Assembly (NCBI RefSeq): GCF_016612535.1 | Contig: NZ_JAENXS010000001.1 | Location: 992,001-1,056,000 of the forward strand | Direction: 5' to 3' | DNA from: Bradyrhizobium diazoefficiens | Lineage (GTDB): Bacteria; Pseudomonadota; Alphaproteobacteria; Rhizobiales; Xanthobacteraceae | Length of the DNA: 64,000 bases | Notes under the pieces: generated by a model | The model's input: the letters and a program-made list of their open reading frames with translations, nothing else | What the model was told of the DNA's origin: nothing | The model's database searches: none | Shown: piece by piece, positions 9,013-18,481 of the stretch | How the letters are laid out: each line of letters starts with the position of its first letter | Numbering within the stretch: position 1 is the stretch's first letter | Made by a program: the position numbers and the translations under genes

Positions 9013-9092
9013 CATGCGGCTTGTCCCGGGCATCCACGTTCTTCGTGCCGAGCAACAAGACGTGGATGGCCGGGTCAAGCCCGGCCATGACG
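9013..9092. repeat. GGCTTGTCCCGGGCATCCACG palindromic repeat, copy 1
   Basis: An imperfect long inverted repeat: CTTGTCCCGGGCATCCACG at the left pairs with CGTGGATGGCCGGGTCAAG at the right, around a variable loop. A second copy with the same arms is at 36145-36226. This is a common intergenic repeat in Bradyrhizobium-type genomes and is probably transcribed as part of the serA 3' untranslated region. Confidence 0.75.
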
Positions 9093-9111
9093 GCAAATGG
9101 TGAGCGCTCGA

Positions 9112-10701
9112 CTAGAACGTCAGCGCCTTGACCTGCTTGACCTGCGGCAGCGCCTGCACCTTGGCGAGCAGGTCTGCCGGCACGGCGCCATCGACCTCGA
9201 TCAGCGCGATGGCATCGGAGCCCGGTGCGACGCGGCCGAGATGGAAGGTCGCGATGTTGATCTTGGCATCGCCGAGCAGGCTCGCGAACTTGCCGATGAA
9301 ACCCGGCTTGTCCTCGTTGGTCACGTAGATCATCGACTTGCCGAACTCGGCGTCGACGCGGATGCCCTTGATGTCGACCAGACGCGGCTTGCCGTCGTGA
9401 TAGACTGTACCGGACACCGAACGCTCCTGACGTTCGGTCGCGACCTTCACGGTGATCAGGCTCTCATAGTCGCTCTGGGCGGCGCGGACGATCTCGTCGA
9501 CCACCATGCCGCGCTCCTTGGCGACGACGGGCGCCGACACCACGTTGACCTCGCCCAGCATCGGCCGCAGCAGACCCGACAACACCGCGGACGTGATCGC
9601 CTTGATCTTCATCTCGGCGACGTTGCCCTCATAGGTGATCTCGACCTTGCGGATGCCGCTCTCGGTGAGCTGGCCGGCGAACGAGCCGAGCTTCTCGGCC
9701 AGCGCGATGAACGGCTTCAGCTTCGGCGCCTCTTCCGCGGTGATCGAGGGGAAGTTGACGGCATTCGAGATCGCGCCGGTCAGGAGGTAATCCGACATCT
9801 GCTCTGCGACCTGGAGCGCGACGTTCTCCTGCGCTTCCGTGGTGGAGGCGCCGAGATGCGGCGTGCAGATCACGTTGGGATGACCGAACAGCACGTTCGC
9901 GGTCGCGGGCTCCTCGACGAAGACGTCGAAGGCGGCGCCCGCGATGTGCTTGGAATTGAGTGCATCGACCACGGCCTGCTCGTCGACGAGACCGCCGCGG
10001 GCGCAGTTGATCAGGCGCACGCCCTTCCTCATCTTGGCGATCGCGGCCGCGTCGATGATGTTCCTGGTCTTCTCGGTCAGAGGGGTGTGCAGCGTGATGA
10101 AGTCGGCGCGCTTGAGCAGGTCGTCGAGTTCGACCTTCTCGACGCCGATGTCCTTGGCGCGCTCCGGCGACAGGAACGGATCGAACGCGATCACCTTCAT
10201 GCGCAGGCCGAGCGCGCGGTCGGCGACGATCGAGCCGATGTTGCCGCAACCGACGACGCCGAGCACCTTGCCGGTGATCTCGACGCCCATGAAGCGGTTC
10301 TTCTCCCACTTGCCGGCCTGGGTCGAGGCGTCGGCCTGCGGGATCTCGCGGGCCAGCGCCAGCATCAGGGTGATGGCGTGCTCGGCGGTCGTGATCGAAT
10401 TGCCGAACGGCGTGTTCATCACGATGATGCCCTTGGCCGTGGCGGCGGGGATCTCGACATTGTCGACGCCGATGCCGGCGCGGCCGATCACCTTGAGGTT
10501 GGTCGCCTTCTCCAGGATCTTGGCCGTCGCCTTCGTCGCGGAGCGGATCGCGAGGCCGTCGTAATTGCCGATGATCTCGGCGAGCTTGTCCTTGTCCTTG
10601 CCGAGGTTGGGCTGGAAGTCGACCTCGACGCCGCGGTCTTTGAAGATCTGCACGGCAGCCGGAGAGAGCGCGTCGGAAATGAGAACTTTGGGCTTGGTCA
10701 T
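9112..10701 (-). CDS. serA: D-3-phosphoglycerate dehydrogenase
   Basis: A 529-residue NAD-dependent enzyme for the first committed step of serine synthesis (3-phosphoglycerate to 3-phosphohydroxypyruvate). Order: catalytic N-terminal lobe, Rossmann domain with VLGVVGCGNIGSIVA (about residues 143-157), substrate Arg in INCARGG, catalytic His in CTPHLGASTTEAQ. An intervening allosteric domain and a C-terminal ACT domain (IALIEVDGAVPADLLAKV) follow. Length is that of the long, ACT-containing bacterial form, suggesting serine feedback (family knowledge). It follows serC by 113 bases containing a palindromic repeat. A terminator lies downstream. Confidence 0.97.
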   Translation of the reverse strand: MTKPKVLISDALSPAAVQIFKDRGVEVDFQPNLGKDKDKLAEIIGNYDGLAIRSATKATAKILEKATNLKVIGRAGIGVDNVEIPAATAKGIIVMNTPFGNSITTAEHAITLMLALAREIPQADASTQAGKWEKNRFMGVEITGKVLGVVGCGNIGSIVADRALGLRMKVIAFDPFLSPERAKDIGVEKVELDDLLKRADFITLHTPLTEKTRNIIDAAAIAKMRKGVRLINCARGGLVDEQAVVDALNSKHIAGAAFDVFVEEPATANVLFGHPNVICTPHLGASTTEAQENVALQVAEQMSDYLLTGAISNAVNFPSITAEEAPKLKPFIALAEKLGSFAGQLTESGIRKVEITYEGNVAEMKIKAITSAVLSGLLRPMLGEVNVVSAPVVAKERGMVVDEIVRAAQSDYESLITVKVATERQERSVSGTVYHDGKPRLVDIKGIRVDAEFGKSMIYVTNEDKPGFIGKFASLLGDAKINIATFHLGRVAPGSDAIALIEVDGAVPADLLAKVQALPQVKQVKALTF

Positions 10702-10770
10702 GGGAATGTGTCCTCTGCCTTCCTCAAGGGAAGGGCCTTAGACCGGATTGGGTGAATGTCTCGGAGCACT

Positions 10771-10801
10771 TCTCCCTTTCCCCGCAAGAACGGGGAGAGG
10801 C
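10771..10801. repeat. Palindrome in the serC-serA spacer
   Basis: CTCCCTTTCCCCG-CAAGAA-CGGGGAGAGG is a CTCTCCCGC-type element placed between serC and serA. Inside an operon it would form a hairpin in the transcript, possibly changing the ratio of the two messages (inference). Confidence 0.65.
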
Positions 10802-10814
10802 TAAGAAAGAAAAC

Positions 10815-11987
10815 TCAGGCCGCCTTGGCGAGCTGCGCCTTGGTCTCGGCGAAGGCCCAGTCGATCCACTGCGTCAGCAGCTCGACGTCCTTGGCCTCGA
10901 CGGTCGCACCGCACCAGATCCGCAAGCCCGCCGGCGCATCGCGGTAGTAGGCGAAGTCGTAACCCGCGCCTTCCTTCTCGACCAGCGCGACGAGTTTCTT
11001 GGAGAACTCCGCCTGCGCGTCGTCCGAGAGCGAGGTGAGCGCGGGATCGGTGAACTTCAGGCACACCGAGGTGTTGGAGCGGATTGCGGCGTCCTTGGCC
11101 AGGAAGTCGATCCACGGCGTCTTCGCCTTCCAATCGGCCAGCACCTTGGTGTTGGCGTCGGCACGCGCGATCAGCGCCTTGAGGCCGCCGATCGACTTGG
11201 CCCAGTTCAACGCATCGAGATAGTCTTCGACGCAAAGCATCGACGGCGTGTTGATGGTCTCGCCGACGAAGATGCCCTCGTTGATCTTGCCGCTCTTGGT
11301 CATGCGGAAGATTTTCGGCAGCGGCCAGGCCGGCTTGTAGGTCTCGAGCCGTTCGACCGCGCGCGGCGACAGGACCAGCATGCCGTGCGCGGCTTCGCCG
11401 CCGAGCGCCTTCTGCCAGGAGAAGGTGACGACATCGAGCTTGGCCCAGTCGAGATCTTGCGCGAACGCGGCCGAGGTGGCGTCGCAAATGGTCAGGCCCT
11501 CGCGGGTCGCGCTGATCCAGTCGGCGTTCGGCACCCGCACGCCGGAGGTGGTGCCGTTCCAGGTGAAGACGACGTCGCTGTTGGGGTCAACCTTGGAAAG
11601 ATCGGGAATCTCACCATAGGCCGCGTTGAGCTTGGTGACGTCCTTGAGCTTCAATTCCTTGACGATGTCGCTGACCCAGCCCTCGCCGAAGGATTCCCAG
11701 GCGAGCGTGGTGACGGGGCGCGCACCGAGCAACGACCACAGCGCCATCTCGACCGCGCCGGTGTCCGAGGCCGGCACGATGCCGATGCGGTAATCGGCCG
11801 GCACTTCAAGCACTTCGCGCGTCAGATCGATCGCGAGCTTGAGCTTGGTCTTGCCGACCTTCGCGCGATGCGAACGGCCGAGCGCTGCGTCCTTGAGATT
11901 TTGGGCGTTCCAACCGGGGCGCTTGGCGCAGGGACCGGAGGAGAAATGCGGCACGTCGGGCCGCGAAGCGGGCTTCGCTACAGTCAT
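10815..11987 (-). CDS. serC: Phosphoserine aminotransferase
   Basis: A 390-residue PLP enzyme converting 3-phosphohydroxypyruvate and glutamate to phosphoserine. The PLP lysine sits in [30 protein letters not shown] at the N terminus and the length match the alphaproteobacterial/archaeal SerC type rather than the shorter E. coli form. The ATG follows GGAAGGG. It is the first gene of a serC-serA operon and is preceded by a probable serC leader RNA. Assignment is firm. Confidence 0.96.
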   Translation of the reverse strand: MTVAKPASRPDVPHFSSGPCAKRPGWNAQNLKDAALGRSHRAKVGKTKLKLAIDLTREVLEVPADYRIGIVPASDTGAVEMALWSLLGARPVTTLAWESFGEGWVSDIVKELKLKDVTKLNAAYGEIPDLSKVDPNSDVVFTWNGTTSGVRVPNADWISATREGLTICDATSAAFAQDLDWAKLDVVTFSWQKALGGEAAHGMLVLSPRAVERLETYKPAWPLPKIFRMTKSGKINEGIFVGETINTPSMLCVEDYLDALNWAKSIGGLKALIARADANTKVLADWKAKTPWIDFLAKDAAIRSNTSVCLKFTDPALTSLSDDAQAEFSKKLVALVEKEGAGYDFAYYRDAPAGLRIWCGATVEAKDVELLTQWIDWAFAETKAQLAKAA

Positions 11988-11994
11988 GATCTAC

Positions 11995-12063
11995 CCTTCC
12001 AGATAGTAAGCCTCCCGTTGGGGGGAGGTGTCCCGCCGCGGCTGATACGGGAAACAGGGAGAG
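11995..12063 (-). ncRNA. Probable serC leader RNA motif
   Basis: The minus-strand leader of serC contains two consecutive hairpins. One has CCCG and CGGG arms around TATCAGCCGCGG (12032-12051); the other has CCTCCC and GGGAGG arms around CCCAAC (12011-12028), ending about 24 bases before the serC start. This position and layout match my memory of the serC motif described upstream of serC-serA in Rhizobiales. The fold was read by eye, not scored with a covariance model. It is expected to act in cis; the ligand, if any, is unknown. Confidence 0.7.
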
Positions 12064-12066
12064 TCG

Positions 12067-12273
12067 TCAAGGAAGTTCAGGCGTCTCACGCTGGAGTGAT
12101 GGCGCCTCCGGCGCAATGTCCGGCGCTTCGACCAAGGCGAGCGCGTTCAGCAAGTCCGTGGCCTCGCTGATCAATTGCGCGGCTTTGCGGCGGCTGCCGA
12201 CTTTCAAAATGCACTTGTCATTGGCCTGCACAACGTAGTCGTTGCCGACCTTGATCATGGAATAGCTTGTCAT
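12067..12273 (-). CDS. Small conserved-type hypothetical protein
   Basis: A 68-residue acidic protein starting MTSYSMIKVGNDYVVQANDKC and containing a short beta-rich part followed by a helical ISEATDLLNALALVEA segment and an acidic Pro-rich tail. There is no signal peptide or membrane segment. The alternation IKVGNDYVVQANDKCILKVGSRRKAAQLI looks like a small folded domain rather than chance translation. It lies just upstream of serC on the same strand, with the leader RNA between. Function not recognised. Confidence 0.65.
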   Translation of the reverse strand: MTSYSMIKVGNDYVVQANDKCILKVGSRRKAAQLISEATDLLNALALVEAPDIAPEAPSLQRETPELP

Positions 12274-12430
12274 CGAAATCCCCGAACCGACCGAGCCCGG
12301 TGTCTGACGCTGCGTAGCACCATTCGTTCCTCGAACAACGTGAACGACAGACGGGTAGTTTACCAGCTCTTAAGATGAACGAATGCGTGATCGGATTTTT
12401 CAGCCAGTGCAACGCCCGCCACGACCTGCT

Positions 12431-12895
12431 TTAAAAGCGGACAGTCATGCCGGCGTGGCTCAATGCAAATCCGAGACGCTTGTAGAAGCGCTGCGCGTCG
12501 ACGCGACTTTGATGCGTCAGCAATTCGACCAGATTGCAGCCGCGCGCTTTCGCTTCCGCAATCGCCCATTGCACCAATTGCTCGCCGATGCCGCGGCTGC
12601 GGCAATCAGAGGCAACGCGGACATCCTCGAGCAGACCGCGAATGCCGCCTTGCGAGCTGATGCCCGGCAATACAGCGAGTTGCAGGCAACCGACCACCCT
12701 GCCCTCGCTCTCGGCAACCACCAGCGTGAGATCAGAATTGCGCTCGACCCGCTCGAATGCCTGGTAGTAGACAGCGGGCAACGGGTCCTCGATACGCTCA
12801 CGGGCGCGGCCGAGATGATCGTCGGCGAGCATCGCGACAATCGCGGCGACGTCCTGGCGGCGCGCGCGACGAATGGTGACGGACTTATCGCTCAT
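12431..12895 (-). CDS. GNAT family N-acetyltransferase
   Basis: A 154-residue acetyltransferase of the GNAT fold. The acetyl-CoA loop motif A is GLLEDVRVASDCRSRGIGEQLV (R/Q-x-x-G-x-G/A), followed by AEAKARGCNLVELLTHQSR and the DAQRFYKRLGF motif B helix near the C terminus. Length is typical of a single-domain GNAT. It starts 18 bases after the upstream GST gene ends, so the two are probably co-transcribed. The acyl acceptor is unknown. Confidence 0.88.
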   Translation of the reverse strand: MSDKSVTIRRARRQDVAAIVAMLADDHLGRARERIEDPLPAVYYQAFERVERNSDLTLVVAESEGRVVGCLQLAVLPGISSQGGIRGLLEDVRVASDCRSRGIGEQLVQWAIAEAKARGCNLVELLTHQSRVDAQRFYKRLGFALSHAGMTVRF

Positions 12896-12913
12896 GTGAA
12901 AAAACTCCAGAAC

Positions 12914-13504
12914 TCAACGCGCCGGCGAAAGACCAAGATACGCCTCGGCTTCGCCGATCCAGCGGCGAATGGCCGCATAGCGGCCGAGATCGAAGCCGCC
13001 TTCATGCGCGAGGCGGGTATAGGCGAGCAGCGAGACGTCGGCGAGCGAAACCTGTTCGGCTGCAAAGAAGCGGCTCGCGGCGAGATGCTGCTCCATGCGG
13101 TCGAGCGCCGCATAGCCGCGCTTGACCTTGTCCGCATCGAGCTCGGATACGTGCTTGCCGAGATAGACCAGCTGGAAACGGCACACCGCGATATAAGGCT
13201 CGTGGCTGTACTGTTCCCAGAACAGCCATTCGTCCATCTTGGCAGCGGCAAAGGCATCGCGCGGAACGAGCGCGCTGTCGCGGGCGAGATAGCGAATGAT
13301 GGCATTGGACTGCGCCAGCGTGCGGCCGTCGTCGAAGGCTATGGTCGGCACCTGGCCGGCGCCGTTCATCTTCAGGAATTGGGGGTTGCGCGTCTCGCCC
13401 TTGCGCGTGTCGATCTCGATCCAGCGATAGGGCAATGCGAGCTTGTCGCAGACCCACTTCACCTTCAGACAATTGCCGGAATTGCTGTCGCCGTAAATCT
13501 GCAT
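12914..13504 (-). CDS. Glutathione S-transferase family protein
   Basis: A 196-residue GST. The thioredoxin-like N-terminal domain has SNSGNCLKVKWVCDKL (catalytic Ser/Cys region), the cis-Pro in GAGQVPTI and the GSH-binding LAQSNAIIRYLA. The all-helical C-terminal domain includes VSLADVSLLAYTRLA, which holds the N-capping Asp motif. Length is slightly short but complete. It is first in a probable two-gene unit with a GNAT gene. Substrate unknown. Confidence 0.9.
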   Translation of the reverse strand: MQIYGDSNSGNCLKVKWVCDKLALPYRWIEIDTRKGETRNPQFLKMNGAGQVPTIAFDDGRTLAQSNAIIRYLARDSALVPRDAFAAAKMDEWLFWEQYSHEPYIAVCRFQLVYLGKHVSELDADKVKRGYAALDRMEQHLAASRFFAAEQVSLADVSLLAYTRLAHEGGFDLGRYAAIRRWIGEAEAYLGLSPAR

Positions 13505-13576
13505 CGCTGCCGCCCCATGTCGGGCGGCAGAGCATCAGGACATAGCCAACCTGTCAACCGCGGCGTAGCGAAGCCG

Positions 13577-14425
13577 TCAGAACTTATAGCCGAGGCCGGC
13601 GCGAACGGTGTTGATGCTGGTGTCGACTGCGGACGTGAAGCGGATGTATTCGTACTCCGCCCGCACGAACAACCCGCCGTACAGATTGATGTCCACACCG
13701 AGCCCGCCCGAGTAGCCATAGACGAGATGGTTGTGCTGGGCGTTCGTTGAACTCAACGAATAACATACCGGCGGGGTCGCTCCCGAACATGACGATTGCG
13801 AGCCCGCAAAGGTTGCGGCATAGCGGTCCGTGACGACGACAGACTGGGAGATGTCGGCATTTCCAAGCGCGAGACCGCCGAAGGCATAGGGCAGAAAGTT
13901 TCCATAGGCGTAACCGGCCCGCGCTCGCAATGTTGCCAGGTCCGAAATGGAAATTGCAGACGTCGATGTGGCACCAACCGTATGGTAGAAGGCGTCGCTG
14001 AGCGGGCCGAAGGTTAGCGGTCCCTGGCTGGCTCTGGCCGCGCCGCCGAACGTTCCATGCAGATACGACCCCTCGAGGCCGATAACAACGTCGTCATACT
14101 GCAAGTTATATCCGGCAAATCCACCGAAGCTGGTCGAGCGGGCGGATTGCTTACCAAGGTTGAGATTCCACTGCCCTACCCCGGTTTCCTGGATGACGTT
14201 ATTGGCAACCAATGCTGCGACCATGTTGTTGGTCGAACCATTGAAATTCTCGTCGGATGAGCCGTGGCCAACCTGGCCGCCGACGTAATAGCCCTCCCAG
14301 TTGACCCTGGCCGTGCTCAGGCCGTCGGTGAAGCTGCCGCGCAAGACGGGCAGATCCGGCATGTCGGCCGCATGCACGGCAGACACCGTTCCCAACATGA
14401 CCGCCGCCAAGAAAAGCCTACGCAT
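13577..14425 (-). CDS. Outer-membrane beta-barrel protein (Omp25/Omp31-like)
   Basis: A 282-residue exported barrel. The signal peptide MRRLFLAAVMLGTVSAVHA is cleaved before ADMP. The mature part has WEGYYVGGQVGHG at the first strand, FGGFAGYNLQYDDVVIGLEG, and a C-terminal AGLGYKF ending in Phe, the usual outer-membrane assembly signal. An external loop carries a Cys pair (SSCSG..VCYS) that could form a disulphide. I prefer ATG 14425 because GGAG lies 7 bases upstream, although ATG 14437 also reads through. It lies downstream of a second porin-like gene. Confidence 0.85.
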   Translation of the reverse strand: MRRLFLAAVMLGTVSAVHAADMPDLPVLRGSFTDGLSTARVNWEGYYVGGQVGHGSSDENFNGSTNNMVAALVANNVIQETGVGQWNLNLGKQSARSTSFGGFAGYNLQYDDVVIGLEGSYLHGTFGGAARASQGPLTFGPLSDAFYHTVGATSTSAISISDLATLRARAGYAYGNFLPYAFGGLALGNADISQSVVVTDRYAATFAGSQSSCSGATPPVCYSLSSTNAQHNHLVYGYSGGLGVDINLYGGLFVRAEYEYIRFTSAVDTSINTVRAGLGYKF

Positions 14426-14538
14426 CGAACGCTCCATCGAACTCGAACTTTCGCTCGTGATCATGGCTCGTTAACCTTAACCAATGGTTGCGCCGGAGGC
14501 TGTCGTCGCTGCCGCAGCATGAAAAATACGCAAAGCAA

Positions 14539-14565
14539 AACGGCGCGGAATGATCCCGCGCCGTT
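14539..14565 (-). terminator. Terminator between the two porin-like genes
   Basis: A 10-bp stem AACGGCGCGG / CCGCGCCGTT, followed on the minus strand by TTTGCTTTGCG, about 30 bases beyond the stop of the 14594-15427 gene. It separates the two porin-like genes into distinct transcripts, consistent with the 168-bp gap. Confidence 0.75.
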
Positions 14566-14593
14566 AAGAGACGTTAAGCGATGAGGCTTGCGA

Positions 14594-15427
14594 TCAGCCC
14601 TTGGTGACGAGCGGCGGCGGCATATAGGCCGGCGGGCTGTTGAGCTCCCAGCGGACGCCGAGCTTGATGTCGTGTGAGGTGATGTCCTTGACCTTGATCG
14701 TGGACGCACCCGAGATGCTGTTGTCGTAGGCGCGGAAGTTGCCCGGAGCCGCGTCGCCGAGATCCATGTAGCTGTAGGCCAGTTCGACGGTGAAGCCGGG
14801 ATTGACCTTGTAGGCGAGACCAGCATGGGCGGCCCAGGCGAAATTCCACTTGCCGTTGTCGGCAAAGTAGGTCGCACTGCTGGAGGGCACGCCGCCAGCG
14901 ATCTGGATGCCGTCGTCACGGAAGCCGCTGAGCTTGTTGTAGGAGCCGCCGACACCGGCGCCGATGAACGGGGTGATGCACCACCAGGTGCCGAGATCGA
15001 CATAGGCGTTGGCCATGACGACCCACTCGGACTTGCTGCCGGAATAACTGTCGGAGCCGACGAAGCCGGGCGCGATCACGTTGTCCGCACCGTGCAGATT
15101 GGCCTTGCCGCGGTACTGGCCGATCACGTCGGCACGGAACCAGTTGTTGAAGCGATAGCCGACGCCGAGATCGAACAGCGGCGAGGAGTCAAAGCCGAGC
15201 CCGTTCGTCGTGGTCGGGAACGCAGCCGCGGTCGCGCTGTCGATGCGCTTGGCGCTCTGGTTGGTCATGCCGACGTCGCCGCGCAGGTACCAGCCGCCGA
15301 AGTCGGACGGCGGGGCGACCGGCGCGTACATGGGGGGCGGTGCCGCGATCGGCATATCGGCGGCGAACGCCATCGACGAGATCAGTGATGCCGCGCCTGC
15401 GGCAAGGAGAGACTTCACGCTACGCAT
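14594..15427 (-). CDS. Outer-membrane beta-barrel protein
   Basis: A 277-residue exported protein. The signal peptide is MRSVKSLLAAGAASLISSMAFA; the mature N terminus ADMPIAAPPPMYAPVAPP is a Pro-rich periplasmic leader typical of rhizobial Omp25-like proteins. It is followed by FGGWYLRGDVGMT, LGVGYRFNNWFRADVIGQYRG, and alternating Gly/aromatic strands. The C terminus (PPPLVTKG) lacks the usual final aromatic residue, an oddity compared with its neighbour. Start 15427 has AAGGACG at 7 bases. Probable structural or adhesion barrel; transport specificity not visible. Confidence 0.85.
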   Translation of the reverse strand: MRSVKSLLAAGAASLISSMAFAADMPIAAPPPMYAPVAPPSDFGGWYLRGDVGMTNQSAKRIDSATAAAFPTTTNGLGFDSSPLFDLGVGYRFNNWFRADVIGQYRGKANLHGADNVIAPGFVGSDSYSGSKSEWVVMANAYVDLGTWWCITPFIGAGVGGSYNKLSGFRDDGIQIAGGVPSSSATYFADNGKWNFAWAAHAGLAYKVNPGFTVELAYSYMDLGDAAPGNFRAYDNSISGASTIKVKDITSHDIKLGVRWELNSPPAYMPPPLVTKG

Positions 15428-15653
15428 TGGCTTCGTCCTTTTGGGCCGGTGAGGCAATACGGGCACCTCACTTTCTGGAAACTCACAGGCGGACGATCGC
15501 ACCAAATGTTTAAGCGCCACTTAACCCTAATTTTTAAGGTTGATTTTTTCTGACCCACACGCGGATGCGGGCCGAAGCGTTGCAAAAATGCGGCAGATGC
15601 GCGCCGCAATTGCTAACGATTGATGAAGCCGCAATGCGGCAAATCAGGATCTG

Positions 15654-16904
15654 TTAACGCACGTGCCGCGGCAGCTTGGGCAGGAACACCGCAAGCAATC
15701 CGATCGCCGGCAGATAGGCGCAAACCTGATAGACGAACTCGATCGAAGTGTGATCGGCGAGCTTGCCGAGCACCGCGGCGCCCAGGCCGCCGATACCGAA
15801 GGCGACGCCGAAGAACACGCCCGAGATCATACCGAAGCGATGCGGCACCAGCTCCTGCGCGAACACGATGATCGACGACGTCGTCGAGGAGATGATCAGG
15901 CCGATGACGACTGACAGCACCGCGCTCGCAGCGAGCCCGGCATAGGGCAGCGCCAGCGTGAACGGCAGCGCGCCGAGGATCGAGATCCAGATCACGATCT
16001 TGCGGCCAAAGCGATCCCCGAGCGGTCCGCCGAAAAACGCGCCGACAGCGTTCGCTGCCAGGAAGATGAAGAGATAGATCTGGGCCGTCTGCGTCGACAC
16101 GCCGAAGCGGTCGATCAGATAGAAGATGTAGTAGCTCGACAGGCTCGAGATGTAGAGCTGCTTCGAGAACAGCAGCGCCACCAGCACGGCGAGCGCGACG
16201 GCAACGCGGCGCGAGCTCGGCGCGTCAGGATGAGCCTGGACCACCGCCGTCTTCTTCGCCTTGATCTGCGGCTCGTACCAGCGGCCGATGCGCCAGAGGA
16301 CGACGATGGCGAGAAACGCGATCGAGGAGAACCATGCGATGCTGCCCTGCCCGAACGGCACCACGATCAGGGCTGCGAGCACAGGTCCCATCGAGGTGCC
16401 GAAACTGCCGCCGAGCTGAAACACCGATTGCGCAAACCCGTAGCGGCCGCCGGAGGCGAGCCGGGCGATGCGCGCGGATTCGGGATGAAACACCGCCGAG
16501 CCGAGACCGACGAGGGCGGCGGCAATCAGGATGACGAGATATTGGTGCGCGGCGCTGAGCAGCAGCAGGCCGAAGAAGGTCGAGGCCATGCCGATCGACA
16601 ACGAATAAGGCTGCGCCTTCTTGTCGGTGTAGTGGCCGACCACCGGCTGGAGCAGCGACGCCGTGAACTGGAAGGCCAGCGTGATCATGCCGATCTGCGC
16701 GAAGTCGAGCGCGTAGGTGTCCTTTAGGATCGGATACACCGAGGCGATCAGCGACTGCATGGTGTCGTTGAGGAAGTGCGAAAAGCTGATGCCGGCAAGC
16801 ACGACATAGGCCGGCCCGGCGGCCGACTTGGCGGCAGAAGGTGTCGCGTCGCCGACGACGGGCTCGGTCAGCGTTTCCTCAGAGACGACGACAGGCTTGT
16901 TCAC
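15654..16904 (-). CDS. MFS efflux transporter, fosmidomycin-resistance (Fsr) type
   Basis: A 416-residue major facilitator with about 12 membrane segments and a 25-residue hydrophilic N terminus. The first segment, SFSHFLNDTMQSLIASVYPIL, plus YTDKKAQPYSLSIGM and GLGSAVFHPESARIARLASGG, are hallmarks of the Fsr family of inner-membrane proton antiporters (the E. coli relative exports fosmidomycin). A charged central loop (QIKAKKTAVVQAHPDAPSS) divides the two halves. It stands alone. The natural substrate is unknown. Confidence 0.88.
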   Translation of the reverse strand: MNKPVVVSEETLTEPVVGDATPSAAKSAAGPAYVVLAGISFSHFLNDTMQSLIASVYPILKDTYALDFAQIGMITLAFQFTASLLQPVVGHYTDKKAQPYSLSIGMASTFFGLLLLSAAHQYLVILIAAALVGLGSAVFHPESARIARLASGGRYGFAQSVFQLGGSFGTSMGPVLAALIVVPFGQGSIAWFSSIAFLAIVVLWRIGRWYEPQIKAKKTAVVQAHPDAPSSRRVAVALAVLVALLFSKQLYISSLSSYYIFYLIDRFGVSTQTAQIYLFIFLAANAVGAFFGGPLGDRFGRKIVIWISILGALPFTLALPYAGLAASAVLSVVIGLIISSTTSSIIVFAQELVPHRFGMISGVFFGVAFGIGGLGAAVLGKLADHTSIEFVYQVCAYLPAIGLLAVFLPKLPRHVR

Positions 16905-17027
16905 TGGAGCATCCCGATGCGGCAGATTGCCGCGAGCTGCTAGTTACGATGCAAGCCGCGGTGGAACCACCGCCAATCGCAAATGTCTGGAATGCGCGTG
17001 TCTCACCCTCTCACTTTGTGGGAGTTC

Positions 17028-17113
17028 GTAGCCCGGATGGAGCGCAGCGCAATCCGGGGCGTCTGTATCCGCGACCGCGAACCCCGGATTTCGCTTCGCT
17101 CCATCCGGGCTAC
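17028..17113. repeat. GTAGCCCGGATGGAGCG long inverted repeat
   Basis: GTAGCCCGGATGGAGCG-GCAATCCGGGG at the left is matched by CCCCGGATT-CGCTCCATCCGGGCTAC at the right, forming a roughly 30-bp imperfect stem. It fills the gap between glmM and the MFS gene. On either strand it would form a strong hairpin and may serve as a transcript end. Confidence 0.8.
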
Positions 17114-17134
17114 GATCGTGCTTCGCGATCGGCC

Positions 17135-18481
17135 TCAAGCGGCCGCGGCTTGTCCCAGCGCCAAGACGATGGTGTCGACGACGTCCTCGACCAGGATGCG
17201 GTCCTCGCCCTCGCCCATGACGCGGATCACCGGCTCGGTGCCGGAGGAGCGGATCAGAAGGCGGCCGTGGCCGTTGAGCCGCTTCTCGCCATCGGAGATC
17301 GCCGACTTCACGTCGGAATCGTCGAGCGGCTTGCCGCCCTTGTGGCGGACGTTCTTGAGTATCTGCGGCAGCGGATCGAAGCGGTGGCAGACCTCGGACA
17401 CGGGCCGGCGCAGCTTCTGCACCACGGCCAGCACCTGCAAGGCGGCGACGAAACCGTCGCCGGTGGTGGCGTAGTCGGACAGGATGATGTGGCCGGACTG
17501 CTCGCCGCCGAGATTGTAGCCGCCGTTCAGCATTTGCTCGAGCACGTAGCGATCGCCGACCGGCGTGCGCACGAGATCGAGCCCCTGGTCTTTGAGGAAA
17601 CGTTCGAGCCCGAGATTGGACATCACGGTCGCGACGATGCCCGGACGCGACAGCCGGCCATCTTCCTTCCAGCTCTGCGCGATCACCGCGAGCAGCTGGT
17701 CGCCGTCGACGACATGACCGCGCTCGTCGACCAGGATGACGCGATCGGCGTCGCCGTCCAGCGCAATGCCGATGTCGGCGCGCATCTCGCGCACCTTCTT
17801 CGACAGCGCTTCCGGGGAGGTCGAGCCGCAATCCTTGTTGATGTTGAAGCCGTCGGGCTCGACGCCGATCGGCACCACGTCGGCGCCCAATTCCCACAGC
17901 GCTTCCGGCACCACCTTGTAGGCGGCGCCATTGGCGCAATCGACCACGACGCGCAGGCCGTCGAGCGACAGATCGCGCGGCAGCGTGCGCTTGGCGAATT
18001 CGATGTAGCGGTCATGCACGCCGTCGATGCGGCGGGCGCGGCCGAGGCTCGCGCTCTGTGCGAGCCTCTTGTCGATGGGCTCGTCGAGCAGTTGCTCGAT
18101 CTGCTTCTCGACGTCGTCGGAGAGCTTGAAGCCCTGCGGGCCGAACAGCTTGATACCGTTGTCCTCGAACAGATTGTGCGAGGCCGAGATCATGACGCCG
18201 AGATCGGCGCGCATCGACTTGGTCAGCATCGCCACCGCCGGCGTCGGCATCGGGCCGACCAGCAGCACGTCCATGCCAACCGAGGTGAAGCCTGCGACCA
18301 TGGCGTATTCGATCATGTAGCCGGACAGGCGGGTGTCCTTGCCGATCACGACCCGGTGGCGGTGGTCACCGCGCTGAAACGCGAGGCCCGCGGCCTGGCC
18401 GACCTTGAGCGCGAGCTCCGGCGTGATCAGTCCGTTGGCGCGGCCCCGGATCCCGTCCGTCCCGAAATATTTGCGGCTCAT
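17135..18481 (-). CDS. glmM: Phosphoglucosamine mutase
   Basis: A 448-residue enzyme interconverting glucosamine-6-phosphate and glucosamine-1-phosphate for UDP-GlcNAc, peptidoglycan and lipopolysaccharide synthesis. The start [16 protein letters not shown] is the family signature. The phospho-Ser loop is [20 protein letters not shown], the metal loop [13 protein letters not shown], and the C-terminal phosphate-binding loop [17 protein letters not shown]. Length equals the usual GlmM. An in-frame upstream extension of 22 residues is rejected as start. No folP/ftsH neighbours, as is usual in Bradyrhizobium. Confidence 0.97.
   Translation of the reverse strand: MSRKYFGTDGIRGRANGLITPELALKVGQAAGLAFQRGDHRHRVVIGKDTRLSGYMIEYAMVAGFTSVGMDVLLVGPMPTPAVAMLTKSMRADLGVMISASHNLFEDNGIKLFGPQGFKLSDDVEKQIEQLLDEPIDKRLAQSASLGRARRIDGVHDRYIEFAKRTLPRDLSLDGLRVVVDCANGAAYKVVPEALWELGADVVPIGVEPDGFNINKDCGSTSPEALSKKVREMRADIGIALDGDADRVILVDERGHVVDGDQLLAVIAQSWKEDGRLSRPGIVATVMSNLGLERFLKDQGLDLVRTPVGDRYVLEQMLNGGYNLGGEQSGHIILSDYATTGDGFVAALQVLAVVQKLRRPVSEVCHRFDPLPQILKNVRHKGGKPLDDSDVKSAISDGEKRLNGHGRLLIRSSGTEPVIRVMGEGEDRILVEDVVDTIVLALGQAAAA

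Noticed and set aside
7530..9131. 533-residue plus-strand open frame opposite the thiolase gene
   Set aside because: Same cause. Composition is typical of a GC-rich antisense frame (His/Gly/Asp/Leu), and the thiolase motifs are on the minus strand.
9097..12170. Long plus-strand frames opposite serA and serC
   Set aside because: Antisense shadows of serA and serC, both fully supported on the minus strand by catalytic motifs and terminators.
12383..13750. 455-residue plus-strand frame opposite the GNAT and GST genes
   Set aside because: It crosses two genuine opposite-strand genes and has no recognisable domain.
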